Origin: an uncultured Eubacterium sp.
GTDB lineage: Bacteria; Bacillota; Clostridia; Lachnospirales; Lachnospiraceae
DNA length: 29,086 nucleotides
NCBI GenBank assembly: GCA_910586445.1
Contig: CAJUHV010000049.1
Coordinates: 1 to 29,086, forward strand
Direction: 5' to 3'
The translations under genes and the position numbers were made by a program. Shown here piece after piece: positions 22,305 through 29,086 of this stretch (position 1 is the first letter of the stretch; each line of letters opens with the position of its first letter). A model generated the notes under the pieces. It worked only from the letters and a program-made list of their open reading frames with translations. It was not told the DNA's origin and searched no databases.

Positions 22305-23654
22305 TTAATCCATATCCAATGGCTTTACATTAACAAAAGACAGTGTAGCCACCGCCCTGAATGCATGCTCTGTGTATGCAGCCTGTATCGTTCCATCATA
22401 TTTTTCGGCTGCAGTCTGGGCGCTTTTTAATCCCCAGCCGTGCAGTCCATTTTCATCCTTGGACGTTTTAAACGTGCCATCTTTTTCTATCGGAACAGTA
22501 ACATAGCTGTTTTCCACCTTAATCACAAGCATTTGGTTGATTCTCCGGATCACAAGCTGTACAAACCTTTGCTCCGGCAACTGTACCTGCTCTGCAGCCT
22601 CCAATGCATTATCCAGCAGATTTCCTAGGACCGCGCACAAATCTGCACTTTTTAGGTTTGTATGGCGTGGAAATTCTACCTGTACCTGATAATTAATCCT
22701 GTATTCTTTCGCGGTTACAGCTTTGCTGTTTATAAGGTAATCCACCGTTTCATCACCTGTCCACACTGTATCTGCCATCTTTTTCACAGGTGACTGTAAT
22801 TCGTCCAGATACTGCATAGCCTGCTCTGTTTTTCCATGCAGCAGATGCTGCCGCAGCACCCCGATGTGATTATGAAAATCGTGGAACAGCTTTGCATTCA
22901 ATGCATAAGCCTGATTGAGAGCCGTATAATCATGTTCCAGCAGCTGGGCCTGTTCGGATTTCAGCCTTGTCAGTTCCTTCTCAGCCTCATACTGCCGATT
23001 CAGATTGAACACCAGAATGGACATCATCAATACAACTGCCAGAACTGTCCACATATTCAGCGTATCATCATCAAATTCTAGAACAGTCTGTTCGGATAAG
23101 CTCACTATGAAAAAAAATCCTGCTACTACTATAATCGATGCACTTCGAAATGCTTTATTGTTATGTCCGGCTTCTGGTTTAACCTGACTGTCCGCAGATT
23201 CATATTTCATAAGATTCCAAGCCATAACAATCAATACGAAATGCAGCAGCCAGACTGCTGCCTGCCCGTTCACCGTATCATAGCGAAGAAATGCCGGACA
23301 TCTGAAAATCACCCCCATCCATGCTGAGGCAAGAAACTGCCAGAACGAAACTGCGATCTCATAGAATACACCAAGAAAAAGGCTCATTTTCAGCTCCGCA
23401 GCCTGAAACTGCACAGCACATACTACAATCAAAAACGTTTCAAAGATAATTCGATAAAGCTCTGATAATCCCAGAACTGGCAGCATGGCAATAACCGCTG
23501 TCATTCCAGCACAGACTGCTGCCATGCTTTTTTTATCCGGCTTATGACAGGATAAGAGGCGGTAAATCAGAAACAGTCCGATCACACTGCGCACACCTGC
23601 AGCTGCAGCATTTGACAATAATATCATCCAGCCAGTCATATATGCGAACCCCAA
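22305..23654 (-). CDS. GHKL-type sensor histidine kinase (AgrC-like)
   Basis: A 449-aa membrane kinase. Residues ~1-215 form six or seven membrane segments, a short coiled coil (~220-245) follows, then the phospho-acceptor H258 in LFHDFHNHIGVL, the N-box GNLLDNALEA (344-353) and the G-box HGWGLKS (~403). The architecture is that of peptide-sensing AgrC/ComD kinases (no separate extracellular sensor domain). It overlaps the upstream response-regulator gene by 19 bp. The signal is unknown; a peptide is likely from the family. Confidence 0.9.
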   Translation of the reverse strand: MGFAYMTGWMILLSNAAAAGVRSVIGLFLIYRLLSCHKPDKKSMAAVCAGMTAVIAMLPVLGLSELYRIIFETFLIVVCAVQFQAAELKMSLFLGVFYEIAVSFWQFLASAWMGVIFRCPAFLRYDTVNGQAAVWLLHFVLIVMAWNLMKYESADSQVKPEAGHNNKAFRSASIIVVAGFFFIVSLSEQTVLEFDDDTLNMWTVLAVVLMMSILVFNLNRQYEAEKELTRLKSEQAQLLEHDYTALNQAYALNAKLFHDFHNHIGVLRQHLLHGKTEQAMQYLDELQSPVKKMADTVWTGDETVDYLINSKAVTAKEYRINYQVQVEFPRHTNLKSADLCAVLGNLLDNALEAAEQVQLPEQRFVQLVIRRINQMLVIKVENSYVTVPIEKDGTFKTSKDENGLHGWGLKSAQTAAEKYDGTIQAAYTEHAFRAVATLSFVNVKPLDMD

Positions 23655-24355
23655 TAATTATTAATCTGTACTTTCACCTCCTGCAGATGCGTACGGCTGA
23701 TCGGAAGTGACTCACCATTTTTCAATACTGCCATGCCGTCTTTCACCTGCATAATATGTATTATGTTTACAATACAGCCTCTATCAATAAAAATAAACTC
23801 TTCCGCATCCAGCTCCCCAAAAACCTGCTGCAGGCTTTTTCGCACCTTAGAACTCCCGCCCGAATATGAAATAATGGCATTTTTTCCGTCCCGTTCGATA
23901 TGGTATATTTCCTTATATGGGATTTTTTCCAGCCGGCTGTTCGTTTGAATTGTGTACACCCTGCCTTCCTCCAGCTCAATCAGCTTCACCGCATCCGTTA
24001 CTGCAGCAGGCAGCCGTTTATCTATGTCATTTTTCGGCACATATCGAAAAATAGACAGTTCAAAAGCATCTATTGCATATTCTATATGAGAAGTTATAAA
24101 AATAATTTTTACATTCGGCAGATACGGTTTTATTTTTTCCGCTATGTCCATGCCGCTGTTTCCCGGCATCTCGATATCCAGCAAAATCAGGTCAAAGAAA
24201 AAGCTGTCATCTGTAATATCATAAAGCAGGTTGTCACTGGTTCCATACTCAGAGATCTTCCAGGCACTTCCATACTGCGCTAAGCAGCGCTCTGTAATCT
24301 CTTTATTCCCAGCCAGCGCACTGCTGTCATCATCACATATCGCGATATGTAACAT
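23636..24355 (-). CDS. LytTR-family response regulator
   Basis: A 239-aa regulator: receiver domain with acidic CDDD near the start, phospho-acceptor Asp60 in LILLDIEMPG and a conserved FITSH; then a LytTR DNA-binding domain from ~135 (KIPYKEIYHIERDGK, FIFIDRGCIVNI, LPISRTHLQEV). It should receive phosphate from the adjacent kinase and bind direct repeats near target promoters; candidate repeats lie upstream at 24424-24474. The AGGTGAGGTG site precedes the ATG. Confidence 0.9.
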   Translation of the reverse strand: MLHIAICDDDSSALAGNKEITERCLAQYGSAWKISEYGTSDNLLYDITDDSFFFDLILLDIEMPGNSGMDIAEKIKPYLPNVKIIFITSHIEYAIDAFELSIFRYVPKNDIDKRLPAAVTDAVKLIELEEGRVYTIQTNSRLEKIPYKEIYHIERDGKNAIISYSGGSSKVRKSLQQVFGELDAEEFIFIDRGCIVNIIHIMQVKDGMAVLKNGESLPISRTHLQEVKVQINNYWGSHI

Positions 24356-24423
24356 TTCACCTCACCTCGCTTAAAAATGATGTTAAGAACATTGTATAAC
24401 AAATATCAAAAAGTAGTGAATAT

Positions 24424-24474
24424 TACCCACAAATTATCTATATATGCCGCAAAATTTGATGGATATACCCACAA
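24424..24474. promoter_or_regulatory. Two direct repeats TACCCACAA upstream of the LytTR operon
   Basis: TACCCACAA occurs at 24424-24432 and again at 24466-24474, 42 bp apart (about four helical turns), each followed by a short AT-rich stretch. A weaker TACCACAA follows at ~24487. LytTR regulators usually bind paired direct repeats, so autoregulation is possible but not proven. Confidence 0.35.
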
Positions 24475-24544
24475 TATAGTTCAAATGTACCACAAGGTGG
24501 ACAATGGCAGTTCAATAAGCTTTACACTCTGGTTTACCGGGTTG

Positions 24545-24750
24545 TTATTCTTTTATATAATCAATTTCAATAAGGTTTACGCCCATACTGTTAAGCAGTG
24601 CTTTTAAAGAAAAATACTGTCTTTGCAATTTTGTGTATGTCTTTGTGGCATTTTCTTCTTTGGCAAGTATCATACGGTCTTGAACTTTTTCAAAATCTTC
24701 TAATGCATTTTTATGATTTCTCCATTATTCATTTCCTCTATTACCCCCAT
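24545..24750 (-). pseudogene. Small hypothetical gene with frameshift
   Basis: The minus strand has a start ATG at 24750 behind AGGCGGTG and a short frame MGVIEEMNNGEIIKMH then stop. In another frame the sequence continues as ALEDFEKVQDRMILAKEENA, then TKTYTKLQRQYFSLKALLNS and MGVNLIEIDYIKE, stop. The 206-bp span is not divisible by three, so one indel separates the parts. The tail looks like a small helical protein I associate with mobile DNA of related bacteria; function unknown. Confidence 0.55.
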
Positions 24751-24824
24751 ATTCTCACCGCCTTTACACTTCTTTTATAAAACCTCCAAGCCTCTGCAGA
24801 TCAGCTCTTTATCCATCCATTTAT

Positions 24825-26042
24825 TTATAAAAAATATTTCGAATACTTTATATGGCCGGCCGGAAAATCCGATTCCTTCCAACTATGTGTTTCTTTCATT
24901 TTCTCAGCTGTCACATTAAAATACGTATGGACAATCCCCGTTCCAATTTCCCCTGTGTCATCCCATGTGCAGTCAATAAAACGGTACTTCCCGCCGATCT
25001 TTGCATATGTCCACGCATGTGCACCACCCTGCGCAGTTCCACACACAGTCATTGACTTTAATCCACAATTAGCTGCCATCAGATTAAATGCAGCCGCATA
25101 TCCCTGGCAGACTGCTGCCTGATCTACAAGTGCCCCATACGCGGTAAAAGAATTCTGTGTTCTAGAGCGTGTTTGAAAAATGCTTTCCGTGAAATGTGCT
25201 TCACACTTGGTGGAGAATTTATCCCAAATTTATGAGGCATAGCGGGCTATGTTGATTAAATTTGGGATGAATTATCCGCAAAGTGGGGAGTGCAGATCGC
25301 GGAAATGATTTTTCAAACACGCTCTAGCATACTGGCAGCTGTTCACGATATAATTATGAATTGCCTCCGCCTTCTGCTTATCCGACATATTTGAGCTGAC
25401 ACATTTCTTCACAGCCTTTTGGGCCGCCTTATCCGCTGCTTTGATTTTTGCTGTCAGCTGCTTTTTTGTCATGCCTGCGCTCCGCTTAAATCCATAAGCC
25501 CCGTTTGAGCTCTTCCAGACCGATGTATCGTAGTTATATTCTGGATGCTGCTGCAGAAGACGGTAAAATACATTATAATAGGAAACTTCACTGTAAAAAT
25601 TCGTATACTTCCCGCTTTTTAAAGACTCTGCCGCTGCCTTTACTGCTGCTTTCTCTGACTTTAGGATCTTTACTTTAATCAACGCCCCATCAGACATGGT
25701 AATTTTATATCGATATGTTCCTAAACCGTCCGTCTGCCTCACAATCTGCATACTGCCCATTAACAGCCTGCTCTGGCTTTTGGCCGCATTCTGCATGCTG
25801 TATTGAATCTGAGCCGTTGTATAACTGTTAGAAGACTCAAAAGTAATCGTGTCTTTTCCCTTTTTTACAGCCTCTTTGAATACCTGCTCCATCTGCTGCA
25901 TACTTGATATATTCTGTGCTGCCGCCTGCATAGGCTTCTGCAGCACAAAACAGTGCAGCGATAAAAATAACAGCAGATAAATAATTATGGATGGTATTCT
26001 GATACTATTCCATATATTCCTGCGAAGTAATGATTCTGTCAT
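24825..26042 (-). pseudogene. Secreted transglutaminase-like protein gene, interrupted by MITE copy 3
   Basis: N-terminal part (25327-26042) has a signal/membrane segment (IPSIIIYLLLFLSLHCFVL) and a charged, Lys/Ala-rich region ending KAEAIHNYIVNSCQYA. The MITE then breaks the frame. Beyond it the gene resumes with the transglutaminase core: AAVCQGYAAAF (catalytic Cys), GGAHAWTYAKI (His) and FIDCTWDD (Asp). Removing the 160-bp element and one TA restores one open frame of 351 codons across the join (QYA-RTQNSFTAYG). The gene is therefore split before the catalytic Cys, so no active enzyme should be made at present; it is intact apart from this insertion. Confidence 0.85.
25165..25324. mobile_element. 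MITE copy 3, 160 bp, inside the transglutaminase-like gene
   Basis: Same 160-bp length, TIRs and orientation as copy 2, only a handful of differences. TA duplication at 25163-25164 and 25325-25326 within CTAG. The exact restoration of the host frame fixes the element borders. Confidence 0.92.
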
Positions 26043-26077
26043 AAGCTTTCTCCTATTTTTATCTTAATATCTTTTGA

Positions 26078-26170
26078 GCTTTTTACCTTTATGATTTTGA
26101 GCTCTTTACCTTTATGCCTCTTGCTCTCCTTGCCTTTATGCTTTTTGCTCTCCTTGCCTTTATGCCTTTT
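26078..26170. repeat. Short tandem repeat, about 4 units of ~23 bp
   Basis: Units GCTTTTTACCTTTATGATTT, GCTCTTTACCTTTATGCCTC, GCTCTCCTTGCCTTTATGCT and GCTCTCCTTGCCTTTATGCC follow each other with small changes, upstream of the transglutaminase-like gene start. No gene in 26,043-26,365 otherwise; an inverted repeat GAACAG-CTGTTC lies at 26232-26249. Confidence 0.75.
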
Positions 26171-26365
26171 GATTTTTTATCTTGGCTTTGCTATGTTAAA
26201 GCATGTCTAAAATTCATTCCCCATTTAGTCAGAACAGCCCGAACTGTTCATATCAGTATACGATGAAAAAATATAAATAACAAATACTTAAAACGAATTA
26301 ATTACTATAGATAAATACTATTATAGTCCACAAAATACAATAAAACAGTTGGCGACACTCAGCTT

Positions 26366-27292
26366 TTAATTTGTGCCTCGATATTTCAAAGGTGTCGTCT
26401 GGGTATGCCTGCGGAATTCTTTCAAAAAATTTCCTATATTATTATACCCGCATTCCAGACAGATCTCTGTCACCGAAAGATCTGTATCCGCCAGCAGATG
26501 CACCGACTGACGGATACGGTATTCGTTAATATACTCAATCGGCGAACGTCCGATTGCCTTTTTAAAGAAACGGCAGAAATATTGCTCATTCATATTAATC
26601 AAGCCAGCCAGATCCCTGATATATATTTTTTCCTTATAATGCTCCTTTATATAGGTAAGAACTGCTTTTATTTCTTCCACGCGCTTATTATTATTTTTTT
26701 CGATCGGAATCAGCATCTGGTATCCGAAAAGCACAGACAGCATACGCAGGATAGATGCCCGGATGTACAGCTGGCTCGTAAGATCATCAATCTGATCACC
26801 ATCAAGTTTAGCACCCTCAATCTGAACATTCTCTTTAACTGGCGGATTTTTCATAAAATCTATTATGTCTATAAACGTATCCCGTATAGATAAAAATGCA
26901 GGATGTTCCGGCATAAGAACACGTGGAAATAACAGTTTTCCATTTTGGATCGGCTGTATCAGCTGCAGCTGGACAGCGTCCGACGGCTCCAGATTTAATA
27001 CACTTGGATTAAAAACAATCGCATATTCCCCCAGGCTGCCTGATTTTTCTGTCACGATACTGTGCAGTTCTCCAGAATTAATAAAATATAGGCATTCAGA
27101 CTGCACCAAAAATTGTTCCATATTAATTTCTAAACGAAAATCCCCTCCAAAAAAATACAAAATCTCAATCTCATCATGCCAGTGATGCTTTACGAAGGAA
27201 TCTTTTCCCGTAAATTGTGTTCTATAAACGGCACATGGAAATGTTTTCGAACCATGAGGACGAATTTCTTTTAAAGTAGGCGATTTCTGCAT
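26366..27292 (-). CDS. AraC-family transcriptional regulator with cupin sensor domain
   Basis: A 308-aa regulator. The N-terminal half is a cupin-like ligand domain (HHWHDEIEILYFFGGDFRLE, LYFINSGELHSIV), as in sugar-responsive AraC proteins. The last ~100 residues hold the two helix-turn-helix units: IYIRDLAGLINMNEQYFCRF, then FKKAIGRSPIEYINEYRI, and LSVTEICLECGYNNIGNFLK followed by EFRRHTQTTPLKYR. The start has an AAGGAGAAG site. It is divergent from spmA and has no obvious target operon here; the malFG/SBP genes are possible targets but far away. Confidence 0.92.
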   Translation of the reverse strand: MQKSPTLKEIRPHGSKTFPCAVYRTQFTGKDSFVKHHWHDEIEILYFFGGDFRLEINMEQFLVQSECLYFINSGELHSIVTEKSGSLGEYAIVFNPSVLNLEPSDAVQLQLIQPIQNGKLLFPRVLMPEHPAFLSIRDTFIDIIDFMKNPPVKENVQIEGAKLDGDQIDDLTSQLYIRASILRMLSVLFGYQMLIPIEKNNNKRVEEIKAVLTYIKEHYKEKIYIRDLAGLINMNEQYFCRFFKKAIGRSPIEYINEYRIRQSVHLLADTDLSVTEICLECGYNNIGNFLKEFRRHTQTTPLKYRGTN

Positions 27293-27416
27293 GCAGGCTT
27301 CTCCTTTATATTTTATTAAAATCTAACATTCTAAAATAAAAAAGTCAATCATTCCAAAGACTTTTATTCAATATATTTTCATATATTATTAAAGAAAAAA
27401 TTGATGTTGGTGGATT

Positions 27417-28103
27417 ATGAATTATTTGTGGGGATTTATGATTACAGCTGGAATCGTTTACGCTGCCTTTACCGGCACGCTGCCTGAGGTCACACAGGCA
27501 GCAATCGATTCTTCCAAAGAAGCTGTCACTCTGTGCATTACCATGATCGGTGTTATGTCTCTTTGGGTAGGGCTTATGCGTATCGCAGAAAAATCAGGGA
27601 TCATTCATCATGCTGTTTTATGTCTAAAGCCGTTTTTGAGATTTTTGTTTCCTCGCATTCCAAAAAATCATCCGGCTAATCAGTATATTGCGGAAAATTT
27701 TATCGCTAATGTGTTTGGGCTGGGGTGGGCGGCTACGCCGGCGGGGTTAAAGGCCATGGAGGAACTGGCAAAGCTGGAGGCGGAGAGGGGGACGCCGGGG
27801 TATATACCGATAGATGGCAGGAGAGGCAAAGCACGCGGAAAAGGAGCAGGCGCAACGGACGGTTCGTTGGTTTCTGGCGGAGAAAAACTTGGAGAGCGGG
27901 TTGCAAGCAATGAGATGTGTACGTTTTTGATTTTGAATATTTCCTCGTTACAGTTGATACCCGTGAATATGATTGCTTACAGAAGCCAATATGGAAGTGT
28001 GAACCCGGCGGGAATTATTGCTCCGGCGATTGTGGCCACGTTTATCAGTACTATGGCGGCGGTGGTTTATTGTAAGTGGAAAGACAGGAGGCGGAGAGTC
28101 TGA
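27417..28103 (+). CDS. spmA: Spore maturation protein A homologue with an internal insertion
   Basis: A 228-aa membrane protein of the Gate/nucleoside-recognition family: MNYLWGFMITAGIVYAAFTG, VMSLWVGLMRIAEKSG, the NVFGLGWAATPAGLKAMEEL signature, and EMCTFLILNISSLQLIPVNM near the end. In sporulating Firmicutes SpmA with SpmB helps dehydrate the spore core. It is ~30 residues longer than usual because of a basic/Gly-rich stretch (residues ~121-155, GRRGKARGKGAGATDG). spmB, normally next, is missing here: a terminator follows directly. The GC-rich patch around 27,720-27,870 coincides with the insertion. Confidence 0.85.
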   Translation: MNYLWGFMITAGIVYAAFTGTLPEVTQAAIDSSKEAVTLCITMIGVMSLWVGLMRIAEKSGIIHHAVLCLKPFLRFLFPRIPKNHPANQYIAENFIANVFGLGWAATPAGLKAMEELAKLEAERGTPGYIPIDGRRGKARGKGAGATDGSLVSGGEKLGERVASNEMCTFLILNISSLQLIPVNMIAYRSQYGSVNPAGIIAPAIVATFISTMAAVVYCKWKDRRRRV

Positions 28104-28119
28104 AGGCTCTCTGTTTTTG
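28095..28119 (+). terminator. Terminator overlapping the spmA stop
   Basis: GAGAGTC (28095-28101), loop TGAA, GGCTCTC (28106-28112), then TGTTTTT. The spmA TGA stop lies in the loop. This shows the gene is not followed by a co-transcribed spmB. Confidence 0.85.
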
Positions 28120-28343
28120 TATCATTTTTGTGAAAGAAGGTTGAGAAGCAAAGTTTTTTGGGATATACTTATATAAAAGATGGATATTGGGATTTAAGAA
28201 ATATATGAGGTATCAAGAAGTGGAAGAAAAAATAAAGAATATTATGTCTGAAGTATACGAAGAATTGATAAAATTATTTGGTAGAAAAAATGATTATTAT
28301 TGTTATGTATAGAAGACTCTTAAATATTGGGGAGAACGCAGGT

Positions 28344-29086
28344 ATAGGAATATATTAAAATCCGGGAAATGAACAGTTTACAGTTTCTGTTAATTCTGAG
28401 TTGTATGTGGATAAGACGGATCTGATAACATATACGAATAGTCGTATCGGCAAAGACAGGCCACTGATCTGTTCCAGCAGACCGAGGAGGTTTGGGAAAA
28501 CAATGGCTGTAACCATGCTGTCGGCGTATTATAGTAAAGGATGCCATTCTGAGAAACTATTTATGGGACTTAACATAAGTCAAAATGAATTTTTTAAGAC
28601 GCATCTGAATAAATATAATGTAATTTTTTTGGATATTCAGTGGATGTATGGAAATGCGCTTGAGGAAATGAAGAGAAATTCGACTCTTAAAGTAGTGAGT
28701 TATATTCAGGATCAAGTGATAGGTGAGTTAAGAAACGAATATTCCGAATGTGTCCAGGAGGATGATATTTCACTGCCTTCTGTATTGGCTAAAATTAATG
28801 TTAAGACAAAAGAACAGTTTATCATTATTATTGATGAGTGGGATTGCCTGTTTCGGGAGGACAAGAATAATGAGAATCTTCAAAAAGAATATATTAATCT
28901 GTTAAGAGGGTTGTTTAAAGGCACTCCATCGGGGGCATTTTTAAAACTTGCATATATTACTGGAATTTTGCCAATTAAAAAGTACGGCACACAGTCGGCT
29001 CTGAATAATTTCCGAGAACATACGATGGTTAGTATATTGCAATGGACTTTGATGGATTAAGACAATTGATTGTAGACATGTTGGGA
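28344..29086 (+). pseudogene. AAA-ATPase/PD-(D/E)XK-type protein gene, decayed and running off the window
   Basis: Belongs to the widespread AAA-ATPase-like family (Walker A RPRRFGKTMAV, Walker B IIIIDEWD) that usually starts MGIYLNP...F..V...YVDKT. Here the start reads ATA instead of ATG (28344-28346), the fourth residue is a TAA stop (28356-28358, from a Leu codon), and the frame is lost near 29030. After this a different frame reads MDFDGLRQLIVDMLG, which fits the later part of the family, suggesting an internal deletion. The open part from 28401 is 219 aa, shorter than the ~500-580 aa expected. In the 28,120-28,343 gap only short frames are seen. Confidence 0.85.

Noticed and set aside
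26078..26170. CRISPR array
   Set aside because: Units are directly adjacent, degenerate, ~23 bp and have no spacers.
28205..28312. 35-aa plus-strand frame MRYQEVEEKIKN...YCYV before the AAA-ATPase relic
   Set aside because: Weak ribosome binding site, no recognised family, AT-rich; may be decayed coding DNA.

Overview
The window looks like a low-GC, spore-forming, gut-type Clostridia chromosome, most likely Lachnospiraceae. The signs are AAGGAGG-type ribosome binding sites, MalFG-type sugar permeases, LytTR/GHKL two-component genes, a spore maturation protein A homologue, a flagellin relic and short 'GCCCGCTAT' hairpin elements. No rRNA, tRNA or CRISPR was seen. Most genes read on the minus strand.

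Left part (1-10,060). A flagellin 3' relic is followed by a minus-strand sugar ABC permease pair and a small membrane-anchored protein. Next comes a complete RiPP (ribosomally made, modified peptide) locus of the Clostridial Cys-rich 'Clo7bot' type. In transcription order it holds a radical SAM/SPASM maturase (CcpM-like), a TIGR04066-like maturation protein, an acyl-carrier-like protein without the usual Ser, a 71-aa precursor with seven Cys, a lipoprotein solute-binding protein (SBP1), a peptidase-type ABC exporter fused to the end of SBP1, and a small cytoplasmic subtilisin. A near-consensus promoter precedes the maturase.

Middle (10,060-19,930). This is an array of five more paralogous family-1 SBPs (SBP2-SBP6), all minus strand, all with a lipobox and a shared C-terminal end. 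Between them lie relics: two pieces of the radical SAM gene (upstream of SBP2 and SBP3), a piece of the ABC exporter (downstream of SBP5), a shattered SBP copy interrupted by a mazEF toxin-antitoxin pair and a Rpn-type transposase tail, an XRE regulator/membrane protein pair, and two copies of a 160-bp palindromic MITE. SBP1 and SBP3 share a block of about 628 bp with no mismatch found by eye. The array therefore looks like repeated duplication, deletion and gene conversion of a unit that once contained RiPP genes plus SBP.

Right part (19,930-29,086). An ABC-2 type exporter (small membrane protein, ATPase, permease) is preceded by a GHKL histidine kinase/LytTR regulator operon with its own terminator. 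Then come a frameshifted small gene, a secreted transglutaminase-like gene split by the third MITE copy (exact removal restores the frame), an AraC regulator, an SpmA homologue with a terminator, and a decayed AAA-ATPase/PD-(D/E)XK-type gene running off the window.

How the genes may work together (inference): the RiPP enzymes would modify the Cys-rich peptide, the subtilisin would cut it, and the ABC protein would export it. The SBP family may bind the product, a peptide signal or a sugar. The malFG permeases, next to an SBP relic and behind the same promoter type as the RiPP operon, are the candidate partner for these SBPs.
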